64,000 nucleotides of DNA, from positions 35,816 through 99,815 of the forward strand of contig CAIKNP010000022.1 of NCBI GenBank assembly GCA_903828785.1. The letters run 5' to 3'. Of the stretch, positions 34,572-44,222 are shown in pieces. The DNA comes from an uncultured Actinomycetes bacterium. GTDB taxonomy: Bacteria; Actinomycetota; Acidimicrobiia; Acidimicrobiales; RAAP-2. Made by a program: the position numbers and the translations under genes. The stretch's first letter is position 1, and every line of letters starts with the position of its first letter. A model generated the notes under the pieces. It had not been told where the DNA came from. It made no database searches and was given only the letters and a program-made list of their open reading frames with translations.

Positions 34572-35438
34572 TCAGGAGCGATACCCATAATCACCAAAGA
34601 GGGCGGCGTGAATCTCTCGGGTCGCGGTCGAGCGATTGAGGGTATAGAAGTGCAGTCCGGGTGCGCCGGCCGTCAACAACTCGGCGCAGAGTTCGGTGGC
34701 GGCCAGAATGCCTTCCGCTCGCACTGCCCCCGGGCCCCCTTGTTCGTGGGCCCGGGTGAGGCGGGTAACGAGCGTGGCGGGAACCGCCGCTCCCATCTCG
34801 GCCATGCGCTTGACCCCACTGAGGGTCGTGACCGGCATGATGCCGGGCAAGACGGGCTTGTCCACCCCGAGATTGGCCAGTTCCTCGACCAAGTCAGTCC
34901 ACTCGTGGGCGGCGAAAAAGAACTGGGTCACCGCAAAGTCAGCCAAGCGCAGCTTCTCGGCCAGGTAGAAACGGTCACTGCGCCGGCTGGGCGAGCGCGG
35001 GTGGCCCTGCGGATGGGCGGCCACGCCAATAGAAAACTCCCCCACCTCGCGAGCCAGGGCCACGAGCTCCAGGGCGTGCACGAATTCCGAGGGAAGCAAG
35101 CGGGGATCCTCGGGAATGTCGCCACCCAGGGCCATCACGTTCGTAACGCCCCCCGCGAGATAGGAGCGCAGAATCGCGTCCATTTCGGCGCGACTGTGCC
35201 CCACACAAATCAGGTGAGCCATGGCCGTGGTGCCGCCGGTCTGGATTGATTGCACTAAGTCGTAGGTGCGCTGGCGAGACTCCCGACCACCCCGGTAGGT
35301 GACCGAGACGAAGGAGGGTTCCAGGTCGTGGAGTTCGTCCAAGGTCGCTAGCAGCGTGGCACTTTCGTCGTCGGACTTCGGGGGAAAGTACTCAAACGAC
35401 CGGGTGGTCGTCGAGCGGAGCAGTTCGTGGATCAGCAC
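34572..35438 (-). CDS. metF: Methylenetetrahydrofolate reductase
   Basis: Reduces 5,10-methylene-THF to 5-methyl-THF for methionine synthesis. The 288-residue barrel shows FEYFPPKSDD at the start with the catalytic Glu, SVTYRGG, HLICVGHS, VMALGGDIPEDP and the flavin/folate segments TQFFFAA and PGIMPVTT. The GTG start overlaps the stop of the cupin gene by 1 nt (TAGTG). Part of the folate set with folD, purH and purN. Confidence 0.95.
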   Translation of the reverse strand: MLIHELLRSTTTRSFEYFPPKSDDESATLLATLDELHDLEPSFVSVTYRGGRESRQRTYDLVQSIQTGGTTAMAHLICVGHSRAEMDAILRSYLAGGVTNVMALGGDIPEDPRLLPSEFVHALELVALAREVGEFSIGVAAHPQGHPRSPSRRSDRFYLAEKLRLADFAVTQFFFAAHEWTDLVEELANLGVDKPVLPGIMPVTTLSGVKRMAEMGAAVPATLVTRLTRAHEQGGPGAVRAEGILAATELCAELLTAGAPGLHFYTLNRSTATREIHAALFGDYGYRS

Positions 35439-35806
35439 TACGACGACGAGCGACCAAAGTCGTCATCAAGGCGCACGATATCGTCCTCACCGAAGTACGT
35501 TCCCGTTTGAACCTCAATAAAAACAATGTCCGTCTCGCCGCGGTTCTCACAGCGGTGCGCCTGGCCAAGGGCAATGTCCACCGACTCACCCGGCCGGCAC
35601 TCGTACACGTCATCACCCACCGTGACGGTGGCGACGCCCGACACCACGAACCAGTGTTCGGCGCGGCGGCTGTGCGTTTGCAGACTCAGTCGTTTCCCCG
35701 GGGTGACGACGATGCGCTTAACTTTGTGGTCACTGGCCTCGTCGTCGAGCACCGTGAAGCTACCCCACGGACGTTCGTCGTACTCTCGGCCTCGCGCGTC
35801 ATTCAT
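35438..35806 (-). CDS. Stand-alone cupin of the mannose-6-phosphate isomerase type II family
   Basis: A 122-residue protein equal to the C-terminal cupin of bifunctional ManC enzymes: [36 protein letters not shown] with metal-binding His and Glu, [16 protein letters not shown] and a closing [17 protein letters not shown]. It may isomerise mannose-6-phosphate or a related sugar phosphate; no guanylyltransferase partner is near. It is locked between folD and metF by start/stop overlaps on both sides, an odd place for a sugar enzyme. Confidence 0.85.
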   Translation of the reverse strand: MNDARGREYDERPWGSFTVLDDEASDHKVKRIVVTPGKRLSLQTHSRRAEHWFVVSGVATVTVGDDVYECRPGESVDIALGQAHRCENRGETDIVFIEVQTGTYFGEDDIVRLDDDFGRSSS

Positions 35807-36660
35807 TGCTCACTCACTTTCTCCGCCGCCAGAACGGCGTTGCGTAACAACATGGCACGAGTCATCGGACCGACGCCACCTATGCGAGGGGTCATCCATC
35901 CGGCCACCTCGGCCACGTCGTCGTTCACGTCGGATAGCAATTTACTACCCGCCCAACTGGTCCCAGCGCCGACCACGGCCGCCCCCAACTTCACCATGTC
36001 CTTGGTGACCAGGCCGGCCACGCCCGCGGCGGCCACGATGACGTCGGCCTCACGAACGAGCGAAGCCAGGTCGCCGACGCCGGTGTGCACGACGGTCACC
36101 GCCGCGTTACAGCCCGGACGCTTCATCGCGAGAAGCAGTGCGAGGGGGCGCCCAATGGTGAGGCCTCGGCCGATGATGACGACGTGCTGACCCGAGACGG
36201 GTACCTGGTGGGCGGCCAGGAGTTCCACGATGCCGGCCGGCGTGCAGGGCACCGGACCGGGCGCACCCATGACGAGACGCCCGAGATTGGTGGGGTGCAG
36301 TCCGTCAACGTCCTTCGCAGGATTGATCCGAAGCAGCACGGCCTCTTCATCGATTCCCGCGGGCAGGGGCAGCTGCACCAAGATCGAGTGCACCGCCGGA
36401 TTGGCGTTGAGTTGGTCGATGAGTTGCTCGACGTCGGCTTGGCTCGCACTGGCGGGCAATTCGTGCTGAAAGGAGACGATGCCAATTTCCGCGCAGTCGG
36501 CGTGCTTCATGGCGACGTACTTGGCGCTGGGTCCGTCATCACCCACGAGGACGGTGGCGAGCCCCACTGGTCGACCCAGTGCGGCGAGTCGCATTGCGCG
36601 GTCGGCGAGCTCCATCTTGATGCGCCCAGCGACCCGCGTACCGTCGAGTAGTTCCGCCAT
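35803..36660 (-). CDS. folD: Methylenetetrahydrofolate dehydrogenase / methenyltetrahydrofolate cyclohydrolase
   Basis: Bifunctional enzyme that makes 10-formyl-THF, the formyl donor for PurN and PurH encoded next to it. The 285-residue protein has [18 protein letters not shown] with the catalytic Lys, the folate motif [28 protein letters not shown] and the nucleotide loop [16 protein letters not shown], ending with [12 protein letters not shown]. The ATG at 36660 follows TAGGAGCCCC. It starts 7 nt after the purH stop and its own stop overlaps the cupin start. Confidence 0.96.
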   Translation of the reverse strand: MAELLDGTRVAGRIKMELADRAMRLAALGRPVGLATVLVGDDGPSAKYVAMKHADCAEIGIVSFQHELPASASQADVEQLIDQLNANPAVHSILVQLPLPAGIDEEAVLLRINPAKDVDGLHPTNLGRLVMGAPGPVPCTPAGIVELLAAHQVPVSGQHVVIIGRGLTIGRPLALLLAMKRPGCNAAVTVVHTGVGDLASLVREADVIVAAAGVAGLVTKDMVKLGAAVVGAGTSWAGSKLLSDVNDDVAEVAGWMTPRIGGVGPMTRAMLLRNAVLAAEKVSEQ

Positions 36661-36667
36661 GGGGCTC

Positions 36668-38209
36668 CTAATGTTTGAAGTGACGCTCACCAGTGAGCAT
36701 CATCACGATACCGGCCGCGTTGGCCGCTTCGATTACTTCGGCGTCACGAACTGAACCACCGGGCTGTACCACGGCACGTACGCCGGCCGCGGTCAGGGCT
36801 TCGAGGCCGTCGGCGAAGGGGAAGAAGGCGTCCGACGCCGCCGCGCTTCCCACTGACTGATCGCCGGCCTTGCTCACGGCGATGCCCGCCGCGACAACGC
36901 GCGACTGCTGGCCCGCGCCGACCCCGACGGCCACCCCGTCGCGAGCGAGCACGATGGCGTTCGACGTCGTACGCGCGCATACCCGCCAAGCCACGAGCAG
37001 GTCCTCCAGTTGCTGAGCGGAAGGCTTTGCTTCGGTGACGCAGCGCCACTCGCTGATCGGCGTGACGAGCTCGTCGGCGTTTTGCACCAGGGCGGTGTCA
37101 CCGAAGGTGCGAACGGAAAGCCCCAGGGGCTCCGGAGCTCCGGCGGACAGGAGCCGCGTGGCCTTGCGGCGAGTCACCAGGGCCTGAAGCGCCCCTTCGC
37201 TAAAGGACGAAGCGATGATCACGTCCGCTTGCGGTCCGGCGCAGATGGCGGCGGCCAGTTCGTCGTCGATCTCCCCGAGCACCGCCACTATGCCACCGAA
37301 GGCACTCTGGGGATCGGCGATAAGCGCCTTGGCGAAGGCGTCCAGCAAGGTCTCCCCCACGGCGGCACCCGAGGCGTTGGCGTGCTTAATAATGGCCACT
37401 GCTCGGCGGTGAGGAACGTCGGCGTGGAGCTCGTGCACCAAGCGCCACGCCGCGTCGGCGTCAAAGAGGTTGAGGTACGACAAGGCCGAGCCGGCGTGCT
37501 GGGTCACGCGGTCCCACCACGGCGACGACCCGCTGACGCGGTAACGAGCACCGGTCTGGTGTGGGTTTTCGCCGTAACGAAGGACCTGCGCGCGCTCCAG
37601 CGTGAGGTGCAAGGTAGCGGGCAAGACGGCGTCGGCCCCGGTAGGGGCCTCACCGAGGACGCCGCCGCCGTCCAGCCAGGCCACGATGGCGGCGTCGTAG
37701 GCGGCGGTGTGCGCAAACGCGGCCCGCGCCAGGACGTGGCGAGTGCCGTCGCTGAGCGAACCAGCCACCCGCAGTTCGTCGAGCACGGTGGCGTATTGGG
37801 TGGGACTGGTCACGACGCCAACGGCGTGGTGGTTCTTCGCGGCGGCGCGAACCATAGTCGGACCACCGACGTCAATCAGTTCAATGGAGGGATTCGACGA
37901 GAAGGGGTACAGGTTGCACACCACCAGATCGATGGTGCCGATACCGTGTTCGGCGAGAGCGGCGAGGTGCGCCGGCTTGCTGCGATCGGCCAGAATGCCG
38001 CCGTGAATAGCCGGGTGCAGAGTCTTGACTCGGCCATCGAGCATTTCGGGGAAACCGGTGACCTCGCTCACGTCACGGTGGGCGATACCCGCAGCGCTAA
38101 GGGCCGAAGCCGTGCCCCCCGAAGCGATGAGCTCGATTCCCAGCGCCTCGAGGTCGCGGGCGAAATCGACCAGTCCCGTCTTGTCGTAGACACTCAGTAA
38201 CGCTCGCAT
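36668..38209 (-). CDS. purH: Bifunctional AICAR formyltransferase / IMP cyclohydrolase
   Basis: Last two steps of IMP synthesis. The 513-residue protein has an N-terminal MGS-like cyclohydrolase domain ([43 protein letters not shown]) and a C-terminal transformylase domain with LRYGENPHQ, the catalytic KH pair in [12 protein letters not shown], and SAFGGIVA. The ATG follows GAGGAGTACAC. A 149-nt gap separates it from purN upstream on the same strand and could hold its own promoter. Confidence 0.96.
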   Translation of the reverse strand: MRALLSVYDKTGLVDFARDLEALGIELIASGGTASALSAAGIAHRDVSEVTGFPEMLDGRVKTLHPAIHGGILADRSKPAHLAALAEHGIGTIDLVVCNLYPFSSNPSIELIDVGGPTMVRAAAKNHHAVGVVTSPTQYATVLDELRVAGSLSDGTRHVLARAAFAHTAAYDAAIVAWLDGGGVLGEAPTGADAVLPATLHLTLERAQVLRYGENPHQTGARYRVSGSSPWWDRVTQHAGSALSYLNLFDADAAWRLVHELHADVPHRRAVAIIKHANASGAAVGETLLDAFAKALIADPQSAFGGIVAVLGEIDDELAAAICAGPQADVIIASSFSEGALQALVTRRKATRLLSAGAPEPLGLSVRTFGDTALVQNADELVTPISEWRCVTEAKPSAQQLEDLLVAWRVCARTTSNAIVLARDGVAVGVGAGQQSRVVAAGIAVSKAGDQSVGSAAASDAFFPFADGLEALTAAGVRAVVQPGGSVRDAEVIEAANAAGIVMMLTGERHFKH

Positions 38210-38358
38210 GTGTACTCCTCAATAGAACCACTAACGGTAGCGGAAATGGGCTTGACCCCCCGACCCTGTTTTGACGCCAGTTCCGGGCGGTACGCGCGAT
38301 TCCGCAGGAACCTTGAACACCTCGCCGGACGAACGTGGGGTCGACGCATTCGCTCGTA

Positions 38359-38976
38359 CTAGACGAGTTCGTCGCGCAGGGCAACATCGGCCGGTTCAAT
38401 ACCTTCGTCGAGGCCGGCCATGACTCGAGCGAGTACCGCCGGATACAAGGCCCGTTCGACCATTTTTATGCGTTCGTGCAGGGACTGCTCGTCGTCACTG
38501 GGGAGAATCTCGACTTTTCGCTGAGCCAGGATTGGGCCGTCGTCCAGGGCTTCGGTAGCCACGTGGACAGTGCAGCCGGTCTCGCTACGGCCACTGGCGA
38601 GGGCCTGCGCTACGGCGTGCCAGCCCTTAAAGTCGGGCAGCAGGCTGGGGTGCGTGTTGAGCACTCGCCCCGGAAAGGCGGCGTGCAATTCTCCCGTCAC
38701 CACCGTGCCAAAACCAGCCATGGCCACGACGTCGATGTCGGCGTCGACCAGTTCCTTGGCCAGTTCTCGAGAAAACGCCACGCGGTCAAAGGCCGGGGTA
38801 AATCCCCCGTACGCGGCGCGGTCGAGCAGGAGGGCGCGAACACCCGCCGCCTCGGCGATCGCCAGTCCCGAGCAGGGGCGATCGGCGACCACCAGACGGA
38901 CGGCAATGCCGGCGTGCAGCATGGCGTCGAGAATCGTGCCGGTACCCGACACGAGAACGGCGCAGTTAGTCGACAA
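38359..38976 (-). CDS. purN: Phosphoribosylglycinamide formyltransferase
   Basis: Transfers the formyl group of 10-formyl-THF to GAR in purine synthesis. The 205-residue protein keeps the phosphate loop SGTGTILDAM, the catalytic Asn/His stretch LNTHPSLLPDFKG and GCTVHVATEALDDGPIL with the catalytic Asp. The usual loop glycine-serine pattern is slightly altered (SGTGT). The start is a TTG at 38976, 3 nt after the sucD stop, so it belongs to the suc operon. Confidence 0.92.
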   Translation of the reverse strand: MSTNCAVLVSGTGTILDAMLHAGIAVRLVVADRPCSGLAIAEAAGVRALLLDRAAYGGFTPAFDRVAFSRELAKELVDADIDVVAMAGFGTVVTGELHAAFPGRVLNTHPSLLPDFKGWHAVAQALASGRSETGCTVHVATEALDDGPILAQRKVEILPSDDEQSLHERIKMVERALYPAVLARVMAGLDEGIEPADVALRDELV

Positions 38977-38979
38977 GAG

Positions 38980-39870
38980 CTAGAGCCCCATTGCGTGGAC
39001 GATCTCCACCATCTTCGCGCCCGCCTCGGTCGGGTTTTGACAGACGTAGACGCCCGCTTCGCGAAGGGCGTCCATCTTGGCCTGGGCGGTGCCCTTCGAT
39101 CCGGAAATGATGGCCCCCGCGTGACCCATCTTTCGACCGGCGGGTGCCGTAACACCGGCGATATACGCCACGACGGGCTTGGTCATGTGCGCTTTGATCC
39201 ACTCGGCCGCGCGCTCCTCTTCGGAACCGCCAATTTCGCCGATCATCATGACGGCCTTGGTCTCGGGGTCGTCCTGGAAGGCCGCGAGGCAGTCAATGAA
39301 GTTGGTGCCCGGGACCGGGTCGCCCCCGATGCCGACGCAGGTCGTTTGGCCAATACCCTGCTGGGAGAGCTCGTGCAGGGCCTGGTAGGTCAGTGTGCCG
39401 GAACGCGAAACAATCCCCACTGGCCCACCGGGCAGAGCGATGTCACCCGAGGTGATGCCGATGTTGCACTTACCGGGACTAATGATGCCCGGGCAGTTCG
39501 GTCCCAGCAAACGCACCCCGGGGAAGTCTTCCACGAGGCGGTTGTAGGTGACGGCTTCGTCGTGAGCAGGAATCCCTTCGGTAATGCAGACAATGAAGGT
39601 GATGCCACCAGCCGCGGCCTCGAGAATGGCGGCGGCAGCGAACATGGGGGGCACCACGATAAAGGAGGCGCTGGCCCCCGTAGCGGCGACGGCTTCGACC
39701 ACCGAGTTGAAAACCGGAATACCGTCAACGTCGCTCCCCCCCTTGCCGGGGGTGACACCCGCAACAATTTTGGTTCCGTAGTCGCGGTTACGCAGTCCGT
39801 GAAAGCGGCCCTGGCTACCGGTGAGGCCTTGCACAATCACCTTGGTGTTTTCGTCAACGAAGATACTCAT
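38980..39870 (-). CDS. sucD: Succinate--CoA ligase, alpha subunit
   Basis: Interconverts succinyl-CoA and succinate with nucleotide formation. The 296-residue subunit has the CoA-binding loop [19 protein letters not shown], the NCPGIISPG segment and the phosphorylated His in [14 protein letters not shown]. Start overlaps the sucC stop and follows AAGGAGCC. Confidence 0.97.
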   Translation of the reverse strand: MSIFVDENTKVIVQGLTGSQGRFHGLRNRDYGTKIVAGVTPGKGGSDVDGIPVFNSVVEAVAATGASASFIVVPPMFAAAAILEAAAGGITFIVCITEGIPAHDEAVTYNRLVEDFPGVRLLGPNCPGIISPGKCNIGITSGDIALPGGPVGIVSRSGTLTYQALHELSQQGIGQTTCVGIGGDPVPGTNFIDCLAAFQDDPETKAVMMIGEIGGSEEERAAEWIKAHMTKPVVAYIAGVTAPAGRKMGHAGAIISGSKGTAQAKMDALREAGVYVCQNPTEAGAKMVEIVHAMGL

Positions 39871-41015
39871 CAGGCTCCTTGGGTGAAGGCGACGGCGCGG
39901 CGAGCGGCCTCCACCATGGTTGGTTCGGTAATCAGCGTGTCGCTGAGGTAGGGTTCCAAAATTTCGCGACCCAGCAGCGCGTTCGTACCATCGAGACGCA
40001 AGACAATTGGCGAGGCGATGTGTACGCGGCGAAGGGCCTCGAGCACACCGTTGGCGACGTCGTCAACGCGCGTGATGCCACCGAAGATATTGACAAAGAT
40101 CACGCGTACCTTCGGGTCGGCATTAATGACCTCCAGGGCGGCGGCCATGACGTCGGCGTTCGCCCCACCACCGATATCGAGAAAATTCGCGGCCGTGCCG
40201 CCCACTTGATTGACCACGTCGAGGGTGGACATGGCGAGACCCGCACCGTTGGCGATGATCCCCACCGTTCCGTCGAGGCCAATGTAGTTGAGGCCCTTTT
40301 CGCGGGCCATGATCTCGCGGGGGTCAGTGGTGTCGGTGGCGCGAAAGGCGTTCCACTCGGGATGACGAAACGAGGCGTTCTCATCCAGCGTCACTTTGGC
40401 GTCCAGGGCCTTGACCACGAAATCGGGCGTCATGATGAGGGGGTTGATTTCTGCGAGGTCGCAGTCGCCTTCGACGTAACAACGGTAGAGCCTCACCAGG
40501 AGTTCGGCGGCTTGCTCGCGCGCGGGCTCGTCGAGCTCCGCTTCGTGCACCCAACGCCGGGCCGTGGCGAGGTCCAGACCGCGCACTGGATCAATGGAGA
40601 GGAAGGCGATGGCGTCGGGATTCTCTTCAGCGACCACTTCAATTTCGACGCCACCCTGCGCGCTCAACATACCCAGATGGGTCTTATTAGCCCGGTCCAG
40701 CGTGAAGGAGGCGTAGTACTCGCGGGCGATGGAACTAGCTTCTTCGACCCAGAGTCGCTCGACGACGTGACCCTTGATGTCCAGACCAAGGATGGCGTTC
40801 GCGTGTTCGAGCACTTCGGCGGCGTTGGTCGCCACCTTGACACCTCCGGCCTTACCCCGACCGCCCACCTTCACCTGGGCCTTTAGAACGACGGGATAAC
40901 CAATACCCTCGGCAACGGCGAGCGCTTGCTCAACGCTGTCCGCAACGTCGCCCACCGGCGTGGGGATGTCGTAGCGTTCGAAGTACTGCTTGCCCTGATA
41001 TTCAAAAAGGTCCAC
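39870..41015 (-). CDS. sucC: Succinate--CoA ligase, beta subunit
   Basis: Nucleotide-binding subunit of succinyl-CoA synthetase, 381 residues. It starts [18 protein letters not shown], contains an ATP-grasp domain ([18 protein letters not shown]) and the C-terminal [18 protein letters not shown] loop. The GTG at 41015 is chosen because it gives the family N terminus and follows AAAAGAG; an ATG at 41054 would add 13 foreign residues. First gene of the minus-strand run that continues to mdh. Confidence 0.95.
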   Translation of the reverse strand: MDLFEYQGKQYFERYDIPTPVGDVADSVEQALAVAEGIGYPVVLKAQVKVGGRGKAGGVKVATNAAEVLEHANAILGLDIKGHVVERLWVEEASSIAREYYASFTLDRANKTHLGMLSAQGGVEIEVVAEENPDAIAFLSIDPVRGLDLATARRWVHEAELDEPAREQAAELLVRLYRCYVEGDCDLAEINPLIMTPDFVVKALDAKVTLDENASFRHPEWNAFRATDTTDPREIMAREKGLNYIGLDGTVGIIANGAGLAMSTLDVVNQVGGTAANFLDIGGGANADVMAAALEVINADPKVRVIFVNIFGGITRVDDVANGVLEALRRVHIASPIVLRLDGTNALLGREILEPYLSDTLITEPTMVEAARRAVAFTQGA

Positions 41016-41208
41016 GACACTCTTTTCTGTTACTACGAGTATGACGGGTGTCATTCGACCAAGTCCCCGCGCGACAGTAAACAGTTAAAAGGTTAGGGAG
41101 AAATTGGCGGCCACGTGGGGCACCCGAAGGGATGTTTCTGCGTATCTGCAAAGTGAATACACCCCTCGGTCGCCAGTCGGCGGCCCAGAGATTTTGAGCC
41201 CGCCCGAG

Positions 41209-41214
41209 TAGCCT
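41209..41214 (+). promoter_or_regulatory. Candidate -10 box (TAGCCT), leaderless start of the DPA operon
   Basis: TAGCCT ends 7 nt before the ATG at 41222. The gap is TAGGGGC, which could also serve as a weak ribosome-binding site. Confidence 0.35.
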
Positions 41215-41221
41215 TAGGGGC

Positions 41222-42124
41222 ATGGATGAAGCCGTAGCAACCCGGGGACCCTGGCGAGCCACCTTCTCGGCCCTGCGCATTCCCCAGTGGGTCAAAAACT
41301 GCCTGGTCTTCGTGGCCCCGGCGGCGGCCGGGACAATGCTCCACCACGACGTTCTTCTGAACAGCATCGTCGCCTTCGCATCCTTCTCCGGCGTCGCCAG
41401 CGCGATCTATCTCGTTAACGACATTCGTGACGTCGACGATGACCGTCAGCACCCGACCAAACGATCGCGGGCGATTGCGTCCGGACAACTCACGCTCGGC
41501 GTGGCTCGTTCGCTGGCCGTCGTCTTCCTCGCGCTCGGTCTAAGCCTTCCGATGGTGCTGGACAATCCGGCTGGTTTTTACCTGATCATCGCCATCTACG
41601 TCGTCGAATCACTGGTCTACATTGCCGGAATAAAGCGGGTACCCATTGTCGAGATGGTCTTCGTCGCCGGTGGCTTCTTCCTGCGCGCCTACGGTGGAGC
41701 GGCCGCGTCGCACATTCCCGTCTCCGAGTGGTTCCTGGTGGTCATTTCCTTCGGCGCCCTCTTTTTGGTCATCGGTAAGCGTTCAGCCGAGATTCGTCAC
41801 GTGGGCACCTACTCGCGAGCAGTTCTGACTGAGTACACCACCGAGTTTCTCCACTCCGCCCTGACCTTGTCCGCCACCGTGGTCGTCACCGCTTACTGTC
41901 TTTGGGCCTTTGATACCTCGAGCACCGGGCTCTCGAACGTGCACCACCTGGTCGTGCCCCTTCGACTCACCGTGGTGCCCGTCGTTATGGCCATCCTCTT
42001 CATTATTCGTGGCGCGGAATCGCCAGAGGGCGAACGCCCCGAGGACCTGGTCTTACGCAATCGCACGGTGCAGATTCTGGGACTGTCCTGGATAGTTCTC
42101 GCCCTGATAGGAGTGTACGGATGA
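41222..42124 (+). CDS. ubiA: Decaprenyl-phosphate phosphoribosyltransferase (UbiA superfamily)
   Basis: Membrane prenyltransferase that links 5-phosphoribosyl pyrophosphate to decaprenyl phosphate, the first committed step to decaprenyl-phosphoryl-arabinose. The 300-residue protein has about nine helices and the metal-binding motif NDIRDVDDD (Asn66, Asp67, Asp70, Asp74) followed by HPTKRSRAIASG, as in mycobacterial Rv3806c. The context with dprE1 and dprE2 fixes the role. The stop overlaps dprE1 as ATGA. The phosphatase gene often found nearby in mycobacteria is absent here. Confidence 0.93.
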   Translation: MDEAVATRGPWRATFSALRIPQWVKNCLVFVAPAAAGTMLHHDVLLNSIVAFASFSGVASAIYLVNDIRDVDDDRQHPTKRSRAIASGQLTLGVARSLAVVFLALGLSLPMVLDNPAGFYLIIAIYVVESLVYIAGIKRVPIVEMVFVAGGFFLRAYGGAAASHIPVSEWFLVVISFGALFLVIGKRSAEIRHVGTYSRAVLTEYTTEFLHSALTLSATVVVTAYCLWAFDTSSTGLSNVHHLVVPLRLTVVPVVMAILFIIRGAESPEGERPEDLVLRNRTVQILGLSWIVLALIGVYG

Positions 42125-43452
42125 CGCGTCGTCAATTAACGGGCTGGGGCCGCACCATGGCGAGTTACGCCGAGGTCTTAAGCCCCAACAGTGAAGAGGC
42201 TATTGCGCGGGCCCTGGAGGCGGGACCCGCCATCGCCCGCGGCCTCGGCCGTAGTTACGGCGACCCCGCTCAGCTCAGTGGTGGCGTGGTTCTGACGAAT
42301 CGTGACTTGGGCGGCATAGGACCCATCGCCAGTGACGGCTCCGTGACCGTGGGCGCGGGAGTCTCGATCGACGAGCTACTGACGCTCGCCATACCCCAAG
42401 GGTGGTTCGTTCCCGTGACCCCCGGCACCCGCCAGGTGACTTTTGGTGGCGCCATCGCCGCTGACGTCCACGGCAAGAATCACCACCGCGATGGATCCAT
42501 TGGTGACCACGTCACTTCGATGCGCATCGTGACCCCCATCGGGGCCTTCGACACGTCGCCCAGCGAACACGCCGAGCTCTTCTGGGCCACCATTGGCGGT
42601 ATGGGACTGACCGGGGTCATCACCTCGCTCACGCTGCGCCTCATCAAGATTGAGACCGACCGGGTGCTGGTCGACACCACTCGCTTCGCCAACCTCGACG
42701 GCGTCATGGCCGCCATGGTCGAGGGTGACGACCGCTATCGCTACTCGGTGGCCTGGGTGGACTGCATGACCAAGGGCGCCTCCATGGGGCGCGGAATTCT
42801 CACCCGGGGCGATCACGCCCGGGCCAGCGACGTGAGCGACGCGGCGCTCGTGGCCCCCAAGGGTGCGCGCCTCACGATTCCCGTCGACGCCCCTTCGGGT
42901 CTGTTGAATCCCTTGAGCATCCGCCTCTTCAACGAGGCCTGGTTTCGTTACGCGCCGCGTTCTCGCCAGGGTGAGGAACAAAGCATCGGCTCCTTCTTCC
43001 ATCCCCTCGATGGCGTGAACGATTGGAACCGCCTCTACGGGCGCCGGGGCTTCGTCCAGTACCAGTTCGCCGTGGCCGATGCCTACGGTGACGTGGTCGT
43101 TCGGGCCATTGAACGACTTTCTTCGTCGGGCGTGCCCAGCTTCCTCGCCGTGCTGAAGCGTTTCGGCCCCGCCAACCACGGCCCCCTCTCTTTCCCAATG
43201 GCCGGCTGGACGCTGGCGCTCGACCTGCCCGTGGGACCCGCCACCTTGCCCACCGTGCTCGACGACCTCGACGAAATGGTCTTGGCGGCGCAGGGCCGGG
43301 TCTACCTGGCCAAAGACGCGCGACTGCGCCCCGACGTGCTGCGCAGCATGTACCCTCGACTGGGAGACTTTCTGGCGGTAAAACAGCAGTACGACCCCCA
43401 TCACCGATTGACCAGTGACCTGGCCCGTCGGCTAAACCTCGGAGGAAATTAA
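42121..43452 (+). CDS. dprE1: Decaprenylphosphoryl-beta-D-ribose 2'-oxidase
   Basis: FAD enzyme that oxidises the 2' position of decaprenyl-phosphoryl-ribose; with DprE2 it makes the arabinose donor of cell-wall arabinan. The 443-residue protein has the FAD loop GLGRSYGD (41-48), DVHGKNHH with the flavin-facing His117, and YLAKDAR with the catalytic-site Lys398. The segment that carries the benzothiazinone-reactive cysteine in Mycobacterium (GWNICVDFP) is GWTLALDLP here, so Ala366 replaces that cysteine. Start and stop are coupled with its neighbours. Confidence 0.95.
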   Translation: MTRRQLTGWGRTMASYAEVLSPNSEEAIARALEAGPAIARGLGRSYGDPAQLSGGVVLTNRDLGGIGPIASDGSVTVGAGVSIDELLTLAIPQGWFVPVTPGTRQVTFGGAIAADVHGKNHHRDGSIGDHVTSMRIVTPIGAFDTSPSEHAELFWATIGGMGLTGVITSLTLRLIKIETDRVLVDTTRFANLDGVMAAMVEGDDRYRYSVAWVDCMTKGASMGRGILTRGDHARASDVSDAALVAPKGARLTIPVDAPSGLLNPLSIRLFNEAWFRYAPRSRQGEEQSIGSFFHPLDGVNDWNRLYGRRGFVQYQFAVADAYGDVVVRAIERLSSSGVPSFLAVLKRFGPANHGPLSFPMAGWTLALDLPVGPATLPTVLDDLDEMVLAAQGRVYLAKDARLRPDVLRSMYPRLGDFLAVKQQYDPHHRLTSDLARRLNLGGN

Positions 43453-43454
43453 GT

Positions 43455-44222
43455 ATGGATAACGCCTTTGGTCAGCCGCAGCGCGTCATCGTGCTTGGCG
43501 GCACTTCCGATATTGCTCGGGCCATCACGAAGAAGTTGGTCGATGCTCGGGCCCACACCGTAATTCTCGCGGGCCGCGACGTGGCTCGACTCGACCAGGC
43601 CGCCGCCGAGGCCCGCGAGTTTGGTGCGACCACCGTGGCCACCACCGCGCTCGACGCCGAAGACCCCGCCAGCGCGACGGCCACCGTCGCCCGCGCCTTC
43701 GAGGCCGCTGGGGGCAGTGTCGACCTCGTGATAATTGCCGTCGGTCTGCTCGGTGATCAAACGGCCGACGAGGTGAGCCCCGAGGCCACCCTGCGCATGA
43801 TGTCGGTGAACTTCACCTGGCCGGTCGTGGCCCTGACCGAGATTCGTAACCGCCTCCTGGCGCAGGGCAGCGGACGCATCCTGGTGATCTCCTCCGTCGG
43901 GGCAATTCGCGTGCGTCGCACCGCCTACCTCTACGGGGGCGCTAAGGCCGGGCTCGACCGACTCTGTGACGGGCTCGCCGACTCGCTCGAGGGCAGCGGC
44001 GTGAGCTTGCAAATTCTTCGACCCGGCGCGGTTCGAACGCGGATGACGGAGGGTCTGCCCGAAGTGCCCTTTACCACCGGCCCCAACGAAGTCGCCGAGT
44101 ACGTTATGACGGGTCTCGGTGGGCAGCAGCGCGTGATCTGGAGTCCGCCGCTGCTGAAGTACGTCTACTTCATTTTGCGACACCTGCCCAAAGCACTGTG
44201 GCGCAAAATTATGGAGCGTTAG
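43455..44222 (+). CDS. dprE2: Decaprenylphosphoryl-2-keto-beta-D-erythro-pentose reductase
   Basis: NADH-dependent short-chain reductase that completes the epimerisation started by DprE1. The 255-residue protein has the cofactor loop VLGGTSDIARAI, the Ser in VISSVGAIR, the catalytic Tyr and Lys in LYGGAKAG and a C-terminal hydrophobic end (LLKYVYFILRHLPKALWRKI) as in DprE2. An AGGAAAT site lies in the end of dprE1. Its stop overlaps the convergent glycosidase gene by 4 nt. Confidence 0.93.
   Translation: MDNAFGQPQRVIVLGGTSDIARAITKKLVDARAHTVILAGRDVARLDQAAAEAREFGATTVATTALDAEDPASATATVARAFEAAGGSVDLVIIAVGLLGDQTADEVSPEATLRMMSVNFTWPVVALTEIRNRLLAQGSGRILVISSVGAIRVRRTAYLYGGAKAGLDRLCDGLADSLEGSGVSLQILRPGAVRTRMTEGLPEVPFTTGPNEVAEYVMTGLGGQQRVIWSPPLLKYVYFILRHLPKALWRKIMER

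Noticed and set aside
37010..39951. Very long open frames antisense to purH, purN and sucD, up to about 540 codons
   Set aside because: They run opposite to well-conserved genes and have the biased composition (rich in His, Gly, Arg, Val) of antisense frames in GC-rich DNA, with no recognisable motif.
42376..43404. A 342-codon frame antisense to dprE1
   Set aside because: Shadow of the dprE1 reading frame; composition typical of an antisense artefact.
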